Of a stretch of DNA of 24,491 nucleotides, positions 1-7,786 are shown in pieces. The position numbers were made by a program, and so were the translations under genes. The DNA comes from CAYLMM01 sp964646035 (GTDB lineage Bacteria; Krumholzibacteriota; Krumholzibacteriia; LZORAL124-64-63), in NCBI GenBank assembly GCA_964646035.1, contig CAZYDJ010000019.1:1-24491 (forward strand), given 5' to 3'. Position 1 is the stretch's first letter, and each line of letters begins with the position of its first letter. The notes below the pieces were generated by a model. It had not been told where the DNA came from. It searched no databases and was given only the letters and a program-made list of their open reading frames with translations.

Positions 1-380
1 TGGTGGTCGGGAATCCCGTAGACCGCCGTCGTCGAGGTATGCACCACGCGGTCGACGCCGGCGGCCATCGCGGTGTCCAGCACCATCCGCGTGCCGTCGA
101 CCTCGGTCGAGAATATCTCGTCGCGCGAATACAGCGGCAGCGCGGCGGCGCAGTGGATCACGATGTCCACGCCCTCGAGCGCCTTTTCCATGTCCTCGCG
201 GATGCGGATGTCGCCCAGGATCGCCCGGATAGTGTCCTGCTCCGGATAGTCGAAGGGCGCGATGTCCAGCGAGGTGACCCGGTGGCCGCGTTCGAGCAGA
301 TAGCGGGTCAGGTTGATGCCCATGAAGCCGGCGCCGCCGGTGATCAGGAAATGGCGGGAGTTGCTGCCGATGTCGGTCAT
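1..380 (-). CDS. NAD-dependent epimerase/dehydratase, N-terminal part (runs off window)
   Basis: About 126 codons of an extended short-chain dehydrogenase/reductase are visible; the C-terminal part lies beyond base 1. The N-terminus carries the Rossmann nucleotide-binding motif GGAGFMG (residues 15-21), and an acidic residue after the second strand (D39, in SLDIAPFD) fits binding of the NAD ribose. Near the visible end, TSTTAVYG matches the conserved strand that precedes the catalytic Tyr-x3-Lys, which is not in view. Family members epimerise, dehydrate or reduce nucleotide sugars or sterol-like substrates in the cytoplasm; the substrate cannot be told here. ATG at 380 was chosen because the Rossmann fold starts about 10 residues later. 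It lies 29 bases after the stop of the small membrane protein on the same strand, so the two are probably co-transcribed. Family call is firm, exact function open. Confidence 0.85.
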   Translation of the reverse strand, partial: MTDIGSNSRHFLITGGAGFMGINLTRYLLERGHRVTSLDIAPFDYPEQDTIRAILGDIRIREDMEKALEGVDIVIHCAAALPLYSRDEIFSTEVDGTRMVLDTAMAAGVDRVVHTSTTAVYGIPDH

Positions 381-409
381 TTCTGCCAGGACCTTTCTTT
401 ACGTGGATA

Positions 410-778
410 TCAGCCGAGCCGGCTGGCGACCATGACCACGCCGGCCACGATCAGGGCCATGCCGCCGATCTGGATCCGGTCGATCGATTCCCCCAGGAAC
501 AGGGCCGAAGCCCCGATCACGATCACGAACCCCAGCGAAGTCATCACCGGATAGGCCAGCGACAGCGGGATGCGGCTCAGCACGTAGGCGTAGCTCAGGA
601 CGTTCAGCGCGAAGAGGATGATCCCGGCCACTACCAGGGGACTGGTGACGATCGCGGCCAGGGCCGTTGCGGGATGGGCCAGGTCGATCCGGCGGCCGGC
701 CATGCCGGCGCGGATCAGGATGTTGGCCGTGGCGTTGGCCACCAGGGCGAAAGCCAAGGCGAAAAGATGCGTTTTCAC
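410..778 (-). CDS. small EamA/SMR-like four-helix membrane transporter
   Basis: A protein of about 122 residues made almost entirely of four hydrophobic helices: near residues 3-22, 35-55, 63-85 and 92-118. The segment IPLSLAYPVMTSLGF followed by LFLGESI is typical of the small multidrug resistance / EamA half-size transporters, including ArnE/ArnF-like proteins that flip undecaprenyl-phosphate-linked sugars. Small members work as dimers in the inner membrane. An upstream ATG exists, but a GTG start at 778 is preferred: GGAGG lies 7 bases ahead and the first helix begins right after it. The neighbouring sugar epimerase hints at a role in sugar-lipid export, which is inference; drug or polyamine export is also possible. 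Confidence 0.72.
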   Translation of the reverse strand: MKTHLFALAFALVANATANILIRAGMAGRRIDLAHPATALAAIVTSPLVVAGIILFALNVLSYAYVLSRIPLSLAYPVMTSLGFVIVIGASALFLGESIDRIQIGGMALIVAGVVMVASRLG

Positions 779-790
779 GCAGGAGCCTCC
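776..790 (-). promoter_or_regulatory. ribosome binding site deciding a GTG start
   Basis: On the minus strand GGAGG (complement of 786-790) is followed by 7 bases and a GTG (776-778). This favours GTG over the in-frame ATG further upstream for the small membrane transporter. Confidence 0.6.
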
Positions 791-804
791 AGATCGCGGA
801 TCTG
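790..804. promoter_or_regulatory. CAGATC-GCG-GATCTG perfect inverted repeat, possible operator
   Basis: A perfect 6-3-6 dyad sits directly upstream of, and touching, the Shine-Dalgarno sequence of the minus-strand EamA/SMR gene. Its position would suit a repressor operator in the 5' leader. No regulator can be assigned; the divergent TetR gene is a candidate, although its promoter carries differently built palindromes. Confidence 0.35.
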
Positions 805-924
805 AACATTTTAGCGGCGCAGGTGCATTCAATCGAGAGCGGAAGACGCCCTCGGAAACGAAAATGGTCGATATGCCGGGAAAAATCTACCAGAACGGTC
901 GTTGGGGGTGCAACCGGATTCGAA

Positions 925-936
925 AATACGCGTATT
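925..936. promoter_or_regulatory. AATACGCGTATT palindrome, candidate TetR operator
   Basis: A perfect 12-base palindrome lies 13 bases upstream of the -35-like hexamer of the TetR gene, in the divergent intergenic region between the transporter and the regulator. TetR-family proteins usually bind palindromes in their own promoters. The outer bases CG at each end also pair if two positions are skipped. Confidence 0.45.
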
Positions 937-949
937 CGCGAGATATTCC

Positions 950-977
950 TTGCAACTCGAAACGATTAAATTATATT
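950..977 (+). promoter_or_regulatory. candidate sigma-70 promoter of the TetR/efflux operon
   Basis: TTGCAA (950-955) and TATATT (972-977) are spaced 16 bases apart, 38 bases before the TetR start. An imperfect dyad, AAACGA (960-965) and TCGTTT (977-982), brackets the -10 region, so a bound repressor would block the promoter. The local AT content is well above the surroundings. Confidence 0.5.
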
Positions 978-1015
978 CGTTTTTCGTATCATCGTTTCCC
1001 GAGAGAAGGCCCATA

Positions 1016-1615
1016 ATGACGACAGATTGCGATAATGCCCGCGAAATCCAGCTATATGATGCGGCCAAGCCTCTTTTCGAGCGCTTCGGCTTCCGCAAAA
1101 CCACCATCGAAGAAATCTGTGCGGCCGCCGGGATGTCCAAGCGCACCTTCTATGAACTATTCAATGACAAGGCGGAGTTCTTCAGCAAATTGCTGAGTTG
1201 CCTCGGTAAACGGATGATGGCCCAGTGGCGATCCGAAAAGCCCTGCGGCGGCACGGTCCGCGAGGAGATCAAGGACTTTCTCGATTTCTACGACCGCAGC
1301 ATTTCCAGGGAGCCCATCTTCCGCGCGATCTTCGAGACGCCGGAATTGATGACCGCCTGCGCCGGCAGCTACGACACCAAGGACGACAACGAAGTAGTCG
1401 GCATCCTGAGCGAAACGATCGAGCGGGGTATCGAATCGGGAGAGTTCCGTAAGATGGATCCCGAATACGTCGCCTGGATCATCGGGGTCCTGCTGGACGA
1501 CGTTTATATAGTGATGCCGGAGCTTTTCAAGCTACCAGGCGCCCAGAAAGACAGGCTGCTCGCGCGCGAAGTACACGATTTCATCCTCAACGGTCTGATG
1601 GTCCGCGGAAGCTGA
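1016..1615 (+). CDS. TetR/AcrR-family transcriptional regulator
   Basis: A 199-residue protein of the usual TetR size. The N-terminal helix-turn-helix is clear: residues around 12-50 read as the family pattern of a helix (AAKPLFERFGFRKTTIEEI), then AAAGMSKRTFYELFNDK, where GMSKRTFY is the recognition segment. The rest is the helical ligand-binding and dimerisation domain. ATG at 1016 is preceded by GAGAAGG; longer in-frame extensions would run through the promoter. The gene lies directly upstream of an RND efflux operon on the same strand (73 bases to the channel gene, no terminator seen). It most likely represses that operon, releasing it when a substrate binds, and controls itself through the palindromes upstream. 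Confidence 0.93.
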   Translation: MTTDCDNAREIQLYDAAKPLFERFGFRKTTIEEICAAAGMSKRTFYELFNDKAEFFSKLLSCLGKRMMAQWRSEKPCGGTVREEIKDFLDFYDRSISREPIFRAIFETPELMTACAGSYDTKDDNEVVGILSETIERGIESGEFRKMDPEYVAWIIGVLLDDVYIVMPELFKLPGAQKDRLLAREVHDFILNGLMVRGS

Positions 1616-1688
1616 AATCGTCGCCGGACGCGCCGCTCAAGGGGGGGCGGCGGCCGCATCAGCAACGACAAAACCGGAGAATGAAGTG

Positions 1689-3197
1689 ATGACCTGTATC
1701 AGCAAGGCAAGGCTGTGCTGTGCTATGTCCGCCGCCGTCTTGGCGATGGGGCTGTATTCTGCCTGTCCCGCCGCCGCGGCCGGAACGGAACCAGCGGCCG
1801 GCGCGGAACCGGCGGCCGGCGACGTGATCGCTGCGCGGCCGGGCGCCGTCGAGGTTCTGGATCAGCAGGCGTGCGTGAAGCAGGCTCTGGTCGGCAACGA
1901 CGAATTGCAGGCCGAACGGATCCGGCGCAGGGAACTGGACGGCCAGATGAACCAGGCCCTGTCCACGGGTCTGCCCAGCCTCGACGCTGTCGGCGCCTGG
2001 TCGCGCAACCGCGATCCCAGCTTCGCCCTGGACGAGACTTTCGGCGGCGGCGGCGGCGACGGCGAGATCGGCACCTCGCCGTTGGATACGCTGTTGGCCG
2101 GTTTCGATTTCCTGCCGGATCCCGAGGCGATCCCCGCCCAGACCTACTGGCGCACCAGCCTGGATCTGAACTGGACCATCAATCCGACCAAGATCCTCGG
2201 CGCGGTGGGGGCGGCCGGCGCCGGCATCCGCAGGCAGGATCTGGCGATCGTGGCCAGAGAGCAGTCGACCGTCGAAAACACGATCATCACCTATCACGCG
2301 GTCATCCTGGCCGCCGAGCAGGTGGCCGCGATCGAGGCGTCCCTGGCCAACCAGGAGGAGTTCCTGGACATCATGCGCCTGCGTTTCGAACTGGGCCTGG
2401 CGTCCGACATCGACACTCTGCAGGCGGCGGTGACGGTGGCCAACCTCAGGCCCCAGGCCCGCCTCGCCCGGCAGAATCTCAAGACCGCCGGCGCCGAACT
2501 GAACGCGGTCATGGGCCTGCCGCCGGAGAGCCCGGTATCGATAATCAACGAACAGCGGATCGAGACCGATTCCATCGACCGCGATCGCATCCTGACCCTG
2601 GCCGCCCGACGGCCCGATCTGGTGCAGATCGATCTGACCACCGACCTGCTGCGCCAGAATCGGCGCGCCCAGAAGGCCGAGATGCGGCCCTACCTGACCA
2701 TGAACGGCTCCTACGGTTTCGTCGGCCGCGAACTCGGCGGCCTGGACGACAAGGGACACGACTTCTGGTCGGCTTCGGTGGCTTTGAACGTGCCGCTCTT
2801 CGACGGCCTGCTGACCAAGGGGCTGGTCCAGGAAACCGAAGCCTCGATCCGCCGCACCGAGGTCGAAAGGATGGGGATGTTGCGCCGGATCCGGGTAGAG
2901 GTTCTCGACCTGCTCGACAATCTCGAAGCGGCGCGGCTGAACCTGGAAGCGGCCGAATTGAACATGGCCCGGGCCGACGACCTGCTGGAGATCAGCAAGC
3001 TGCGGCTGCGCGAGGGCCTGACCGACTATCTCACCGTCCTGGAATCGGAGTCGGGCCGGGCCGACGCCCGTTCGAACCTGATCCAGGCCCGCTACGACGT
3101 GGTGACATTGACAGCCTCCCTGAAGCGGGCCATCGGCGTTTCGCCGCTGCTGCCGCTGGCCGCGGTCGCTGAAATGCCGTTGGAGGTCGAGCGATGA
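1689..3197 (+). CDS. TolC-family outer-membrane efflux channel
   Basis: A protein of 502 residues with a signal peptide (hydrophobic stretch to about residue 30, ending in an alanine-rich cleavage region), then a low-complexity linker with the repeated unit EPAAG. The mature part shows the duplicated long-helix architecture of outer membrane efflux proteins. Typical features are LRFELGLASDIDTLQAAVTV in the first half and LRLREGLTDYLTVLESES in the second, each the family's 'gly-x-x-x-asp-tyr/leu' helical turn before the barrel strand. It would form the outer-membrane exit duct of the RND pump. ATG at 1689 has GGAG 9 bases ahead; GTG at 1686 is an alternative. Its stop overlaps a possible adaptor start (ATGA at 3194-3197). 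Confidence 0.93.
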   Translation: MTCISKARLCCAMSAAVLAMGLYSACPAAAAGTEPAAGAEPAAGDVIAARPGAVEVLDQQACVKQALVGNDELQAERIRRRELDGQMNQALSTGLPSLDAVGAWSRNRDPSFALDETFGGGGGDGEIGTSPLDTLLAGFDFLPDPEAIPAQTYWRTSLDLNWTINPTKILGAVGAAGAGIRRQDLAIVAREQSTVENTIITYHAVILAAEQVAAIEASLANQEEFLDIMRLRFELGLASDIDTLQAAVTVANLRPQARLARQNLKTAGAELNAVMGLPPESPVSIINEQRIETDSIDRDRILTLAARRPDLVQIDLTTDLLRQNRRAQKAEMRPYLTMNGSYGFVGRELGGLDDKGHDFWSASVALNVPLFDGLLTKGLVQETEASIRRTEVERMGMLRRIRVEVLDLLDNLEAARLNLEAAELNMARADDLLEISKLRLREGLTDYLTVLESESGRADARSNLIQARYDVVTLTASLKRAIGVSPLLPLAAVAEMPLEVER

Positions 3198-3229
3198 AAT
3201 CGTGCAACGAGAACCAGGGGGAAGAGAAG

Positions 3230-4404
3230 ATGAGCAGCAGATTCCGCACGTGGGCGTCGGCGTTTGCAGTCCTGTCGGTTGCGGCCGGCCTGATCTGTGC
3301 GGCGGGATGCGCGCCGGGAACCGACTCCGAGTCCCGGACCGAGATTCCGCGCAACGTGCGTGTGATGAACCTCGTTCCGACCGACGTCGACGAGTATTTC
3401 GAGATCTCCGGGCCGGTGGAACCGGTCCGCGGCGCCACGGTCTCGGCCGAGGAGAACGGCAGGGTCTTCGCCGTGCCCCACGACAAGGGCGCGGCGGTGG
3501 AGCCGGGCGACATCCTGATCGAACTGGACCGCCGTCTGCTCAAGGCCGAGATGACCGCCGCCCGGGCTCGCGGCGATCTGCAGCAGTTCAACGCCGAGCG
3601 CGTCGTCAAGCTCTTCGAGGCCGGCAAGGTCAGCGAGTACGAGAAGATCAGCGCGGAGGCGTCCCGCGACGAGGCGGTCTCCGCCGCTCTGGCCGCCGAG
3701 TTGCGCTACGACAGGGCCGCGATCGCGGCGCCGTTCTGCGGCATCGTCGCCGATCGCTATGTCGAGCCCGGCGAACTGGTGGCCGCGGGCGCTCCGGTGG
3801 CCCGGGTCATCGACCCGTTCACCCTGAAGATGGTCGGCACCGCTTCCGAGCGCGAGGTGGCCTGGATCGACGAGGGCGCCGCCGCGGCGGTGACGCTCGA
3901 CGGCGTCGCAGAGCCGTTGCCGGGGCGCGTGGGTTGGGTCGGATTCGAAGCCGATGCCGTGAACGGCAAGTTCAAGGTCGAGATCCATCTCGACAATCCG
4001 GAGCTGGCCCTGCGCAGCGGCGTGGTGGGCCGGGCCCGGATCCACAAGCTCACGCATCGGGGAGTGGTCGCTGTCCCGCGCGACGCGGTGATGGCCGGCG
4101 CCGGCNNNNNNNNNNTGCTGTTCACGCTCGGGGAGCGCTGATGCGCGCCGTCGTCGAGGGCGACCGGGCCAGTCGCCGTGACATCGTGCTGGGATCCGAT
4201 CAGGGTCTGATGGTGATCGTGGAATCAGGTCTGTCGGCGGGCGAGCAACTCGTGGTGCGCGGCCAGAGGGAGTTGATCGACGGGGCGCTGGTGCGGATCA
4301 CCGAGCGGACCGAAGCCGCCGACGGCACCCTGCCCACGGATCCGGCCGAGGTCACCGAAGCGGCGTCCGGCGTTCGCAGCGACCTGCTGGAGGAAGCCCG
4401 ATGA
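3230..4404 (+). CDS. RND efflux periplasmic adaptor (HlyD/MFP family), interrupted by an assembly gap
   Basis: The adaptor links the inner-membrane pump to the outer channel. A lipoprotein signal is visible (hydrophobic segment, then CAAGC), so the mature protein is probably lipid-anchored in the periplasm. Next come a lipoyl-like half (GRVFAVPHDKGAAVEPGDILIELD), a helical hairpin, the second lipoyl half (IAAPFCGIVADRYVEPGELVAAG) and beta-barrel strands ending in VPRDAVMAGAG at the gap (4106-4115). After the gap the frame shifts and resumes as VVEGDRASRRDIVLG through GEQLVVRGQRELIDG. The frame change is explained by a nominal gap length, perhaps with faulty bases just after it. Two starts are possible: ATG 3194 (GGAGG 7 bases ahead, overlapping the upstream stop) and ATG 3230, which gives the more typical signal peptide. 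The stop overlaps the pump start by ATGA. Confidence 0.88.
4106..4115. other. assembly gap (10 N)
   Basis: Ten Ns inside the adaptor gene. The reading frames on either side differ and the round length suggests a placeholder, so the true missing length is unknown. Bases 4116-4141, just after the gap, read into a stop in the upstream frame and may be poor contig-end sequence. Confidence 0.95.
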
Positions 4405-7400
4405 AGATCACCGAAGGCGCAATCCGCAAGTATCCGATGATCTTCGCCTTCATGGTGATCCTGGTCATCGTCGGTCTGAAATCCTATCTGGAGCTGCCGC
4501 GTGAATCCAGCCCGGACGTGAAGATTCCCTGGGTCCTGGTGATGACTCCCTACGCCGGGGCCAGCCCCGAGGATGTCGAACACCTGGTCACCCGCAAGAT
4601 CGAGCGCGAGCTCAAGGGCATATCCGACCTGAAGGAGATGACCAGCACTTCGGTCGAGGGGGGCTCGAGCATCCTGCTGGAGTTCGAGACCGATGTCGAG
4701 ATGAGCGACGCGCTGCAGAAGGTTCGCGACCGCATCGACCTGGCCAAGCCCGAACTGCCCGAGGATCCCCGCGAGGACCTGATGGTCATGGAGATCAGCT
4801 CGGACGACTGGCCGATCGTGCAGATCAATCTGTCCGGGGATTACGATCCGGCGCTGCTGAAACAGGTGGGCGAGGATCTGCAGGAGGCTTTCGAGAAGGT
4901 GCCCGGCGTGCTGGAGATCGACCTGACCGGCGGCGTCGAGCACGAGGTCCGCGTGGACGTCGATCCCGAAAGGCTGCGTTTCTACAACCTGGGCCTGATC
5001 GACGTGCAGGACGCCATCCTGCTGCAGAACATCACCATTCCCGGCGGCAAGCTCTCGCTCGGCGGCTACGACTACCAGGTGACGGTTCCGGGCGAGGTGG
5101 ATGAGGTCGAGGACATCCTCGATTTCGTGCTGAATCCGGCCGAGCCGACGCCGGTCTATATCCGGGACGTGGCCGAGGTCAGTTTCGGAATCAAGGACCG
5201 CGAGACGATTTCGCGGGTCAACGGGCGCGAGGCGGTAATACTGTCGGTGAAGAAGCGCAGCGGCGAGAACATCATCCACATCGTGGACGACATCAAGGCC
5301 ATCCTGGCCGATCTCGAACCCACGCTGCCTGCCGGCACCGAGGTCACCATCGTCGGCGACCAGTCCCGCGACATCCGGATGATGGTGACCGAGCTGGAGA
5401 ACAACATCATCAGCGGACTGATCCTGGTGGTCGCGGTGCTGCTGCTGTTCCTCGGCTTCACCAACTCGATCTTCGTCGGTATAGCAATCCCGCTTTCGAT
5501 GCTGATCACGTTCATCATGCTGCGGGCCGTCGGCGTGACCCTGAACATGGTGGTGCTCTTCTCGTTGATCCTGGCCCTGGGCATGCTGGTCGACAACGCC
5601 ATCGTGATCGTCGAGAACATCTTCCGGCACCGGGGACAGGGCCGGGGCGCGGACGAGGCCGCCCGCTTCGGCACATCCCAGGTTTCGAACGCGGTGGTGG
5701 CCTCGACCTTGACCACCGTCTGCGCCTTCGGGCCGATGGTCTTCTGGCCCGGCATCATGGGCGAGTTCATGAAGTACCTGCCGATCACGGTGATCATCAC
5801 CCTGATCGCTTCGCTGCTGGTGGCGCTGGTCTTCAATCCGGTGCTCTGCGCCCGGTTCATGAAAGTGCCGCAGACCGACTTGGCTCGTCCCCGTTTCGGC
5901 GACCGGATGCTCAAGAGAGGCCTCGGCGTCTACGAGCCGGTGCTGAAGTGGTCCCTGCGCAACCGCGGCAAGGTCATGCTGGCGATGGCCGGCCTGCTGG
6001 TCGCCGTATTCATGCTCTTCGGCGCGTTCAATTCGGGCGTGGAGCTTTTCCCGTCGACTGATCCGCGGGTGGCGTACGTCGGCGTCGAGGCTCCGTCGGG
6101 GACCCGGATCGAGGTCAGCGACAACTATGCCAAGCGCATCGAGGCCGAGGTCGAAAAAGTGCCGGAGCTGAAGGTGTATTCCGCCCAGGCGGGAGCCGAT
6201 TTCGGCGATGGCCTGTCATCGACCCAGAGCACCAGCCACAAGAGCGTGGTCACCCTCGAGTTCATCGATCATGAGGATCGCACGCGGCCGTCCGCCCAGT
6301 CGATAGAGGAACTGCGCGAGAAGTTGAGCGGGTTCACCGGCGCCAGGCTGGTCATCGACAAGCTGGAAGAGGGACCGCCGACCGGCAAGCCGGTGAACAT
6401 CGAGATTTCCGGCGACGACTTCGACGTCCTCGGCGAACTGGCCGGGGAGGTCAGGGAGAGGATCCGCAACATCCCCGGCCTGGTGGATATCGTGGACGAC
6501 TACGATAACGGCCTGCCCGAGATCGAGGTGCGTCCCGACGTCGACAAGGCCGGCCGCTACGGGCTGCGCACCTTCGACATCGCCAACACCATCCGCACCG
6601 CGCTGCACGGCGCCGAGACGGCTAAATACCGGATCGGCGAGGACGAGTACGAGATCGTGGTCCGCTACCAGCAGCCGTTCCGCACGAAGATCGAGGATGT
6701 GGAGAGCCTGCACGTCTTCCACGAGGGAGAGCAGATTCCGCTGTCTTCCTTCGCCACGGTCGAATTCAAGTCGAGCCTGGCGGCCATCAACCGGATCGAC
6801 GCCGAGCGGGTGGTGACGGTTTCGGCCGACGCCGCGTCCGGCTACAACAGCAACGCCCTTTTGGCGCAGGTGCAGGAAGCGCTCGGGGATATGGTCATCC
6901 CCACCGGCTACGGGGTGGATTATACCGGCGAGAACGAGTTCCAGCAGGAGTCGCAGGCCTTCCTGGGCGATTCATTCATGCTGGCGGTGATGCTGATCTT
7001 CCTGGTGCTGATCACCCAGTTCAGTTCGGTCACGATCCCGCTGGTCATCCTGTCGAGCGTGCTGCTCTCGCTGATCGGCGTGATGGCGGGCCTGATGATC
7101 ACGCGCACTCCGTTCGGCATCATCATGACCGGGGTCGGCGTCATCTCGCTGGCCGGGATCGTCGTCAACAACGCCATCGTGATGCTCGACTACATCATCC
7201 AACTGCGCGAGCGGGGCATCGAAAAGTACGAGGCGATCATCACCGCCGGCCGGACCCGTTTCCGCCCGGTGATCCTGACCGCGGTCACGACGATTCTGGG
7301 CCTGATTCCATTGACGACGGGCTTTTCCGTCAATTTCGACCGTCTGCTGCACGGCGACTTCGGCCACGCCGTGGTGATCGGCGGCGAGTCCAGCGAATGG

Positions 7401-7577
7401 TGGGGGCCGATGGGAGTGGCGGTGATCTGGGGCCTGGCCGTGGCCACGTTCCTGACCCTGGTCGTGGTGCCGGTGATGTACGCTTCGCTCGGTCCGGTGA
7501 AGCGATTCCTGGCCTGGCTGCTGGTCGGTTCCTGGCGGGGCCGCCCCCGGCCGCGTGAAGACGTTGATGTCGGCTAG
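4401..7577 (+). CDS. RND-family efflux pump, inner-membrane permease
   Basis: At 1058 residues this has the full length of an AcrB/HAE1-type proton-driven transporter. The order is standard: TM1 near residues 10-30, a large periplasmic loop opening with ELPRESSPDVKIPWV, a cluster of helices from about residue 333 to 480, TM7 near 525-545, a second periplasmic loop, and a C-terminal helix cluster from about 855. In TM4 GMLVDNAIVIVEN carries D398, equivalent to the first proton-relay aspartate of AcrB; the second is Asn here, as in many relatives. The C-terminal half repeats the motif as GIVVNNAIVMLDYI. It overlaps the adaptor stop by ATGA, indicating translational coupling. Substrate cannot be read from the sequence; drugs, lipids or toxic organics are more likely than metals. 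Confidence 0.95.
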   Translation: MKITEGAIRKYPMIFAFMVILVIVGLKSYLELPRESSPDVKIPWVLVMTPYAGASPEDVEHLVTRKIERELKGISDLKEMTSTSVEGGSSILLEFETDVEMSDALQKVRDRIDLAKPELPEDPREDLMVMEISSDDWPIVQINLSGDYDPALLKQVGEDLQEAFEKVPGVLEIDLTGGVEHEVRVDVDPERLRFYNLGLIDVQDAILLQNITIPGGKLSLGGYDYQVTVPGEVDEVEDILDFVLNPAEPTPVYIRDVAEVSFGIKDRETISRVNGREAVILSVKKRSGENIIHIVDDIKAILADLEPTLPAGTEVTIVGDQSRDIRMMVTELENNIISGLILVVAVLLLFLGFTNSIFVGIAIPLSMLITFIMLRAVGVTLNMVVLFSLILALGMLVDNAIVIVENIFRHRGQGRGADEAARFGTSQVSNAVVASTLTTVCAFGPMVFWPGIMGEFMKYLPITVIITLIASLLVALVFNPVLCARFMKVPQTDLARPRFGDRMLKRGLGVYEPVLKWSLRNRGKVMLAMAGLLVAVFMLFGAFNSGVELFPSTDPRVAYVGVEAPSGTRIEVSDNYAKRIEAEVEKVPELKVYSAQAGADFGDGLSSTQSTSHKSVVTLEFIDHEDRTRPSAQSIEELREKLSGFTGARLVIDKLEEGPPTGKPVNIEISGDDFDVLGELAGEVRERIRNIPGLVDIVDDYDNGLPEIEVRPDVDKAGRYGLRTFDIANTIRTALHGAETAKYRIGEDEYEIVVRYQQPFRTKIEDVESLHVFHEGEQIPLSSFATVEFKSSLAAINRIDAERVVTVSADAASGYNSNALLAQVQEALGDMVIPTGYGVDYTGENEFQQESQAFLGDSFMLAVMLIFLVLITQFSSVTIPLVILSSVLLSLIGVMAGLMITRTPFGIIMTGVGVISLAGIVVNNAIVMLDYIIQLRERGIEKYEAIITAGRTRFRPVILTAVTTILGLIPLTTGFSVNFDRLLHGDFGHAVVIGGESSEWWGPMGVAVIWGLAVATFLTLVVVPVMYASLGPVKRFLAWLLVGSWRGRPRPREDVDVG

Positions 7578-7654
7578 GGCCCGGTTCGACTGAATTCTGG
7601 TTCATTTTCGATCCGCGTGGCGGAGTCGATATCCCGGGGAGCGCAAAAAAACGT

Positions 7655-7672
7655 TTGTCAAGAATTTGACAA
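7655..7672. promoter_or_regulatory. TTGTCAA-GAAT-TTGACAA inverted repeat, possible operator/-35 of the decarboxylase operon
   Basis: A perfect 7-4-7 dyad lies 115 bases upstream of the carboxyltransferase start. Its right arm contains TTGACA, a consensus -35; the hexamer CATATC 17 bases downstream (7689-7694) is only a weak -10. A repressor bound here would cover the -35. The rest of 7578-7786 shows no gene and no clear terminator for the RND operon. Confidence 0.4.
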
Positions 7673-7786
7673 GTCGGGATTTTAGGCGCATATCCCCAAA
7701 AACACTAAAGACTTGGCCGGAAGAGCGCTGGACCCGATGAGTGGGCCTTGTGCGGCATGCCGGTCACCCCGGAGGTCGACCCCCCG

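Noticed and set aside
4200..5630. A 476-codon minus-strand open frame inside the RND genes
   Set aside because: Low-complexity Asp/His/Gln composition and full overlap with the adaptor and pump genes mark it as an antisense shadow.
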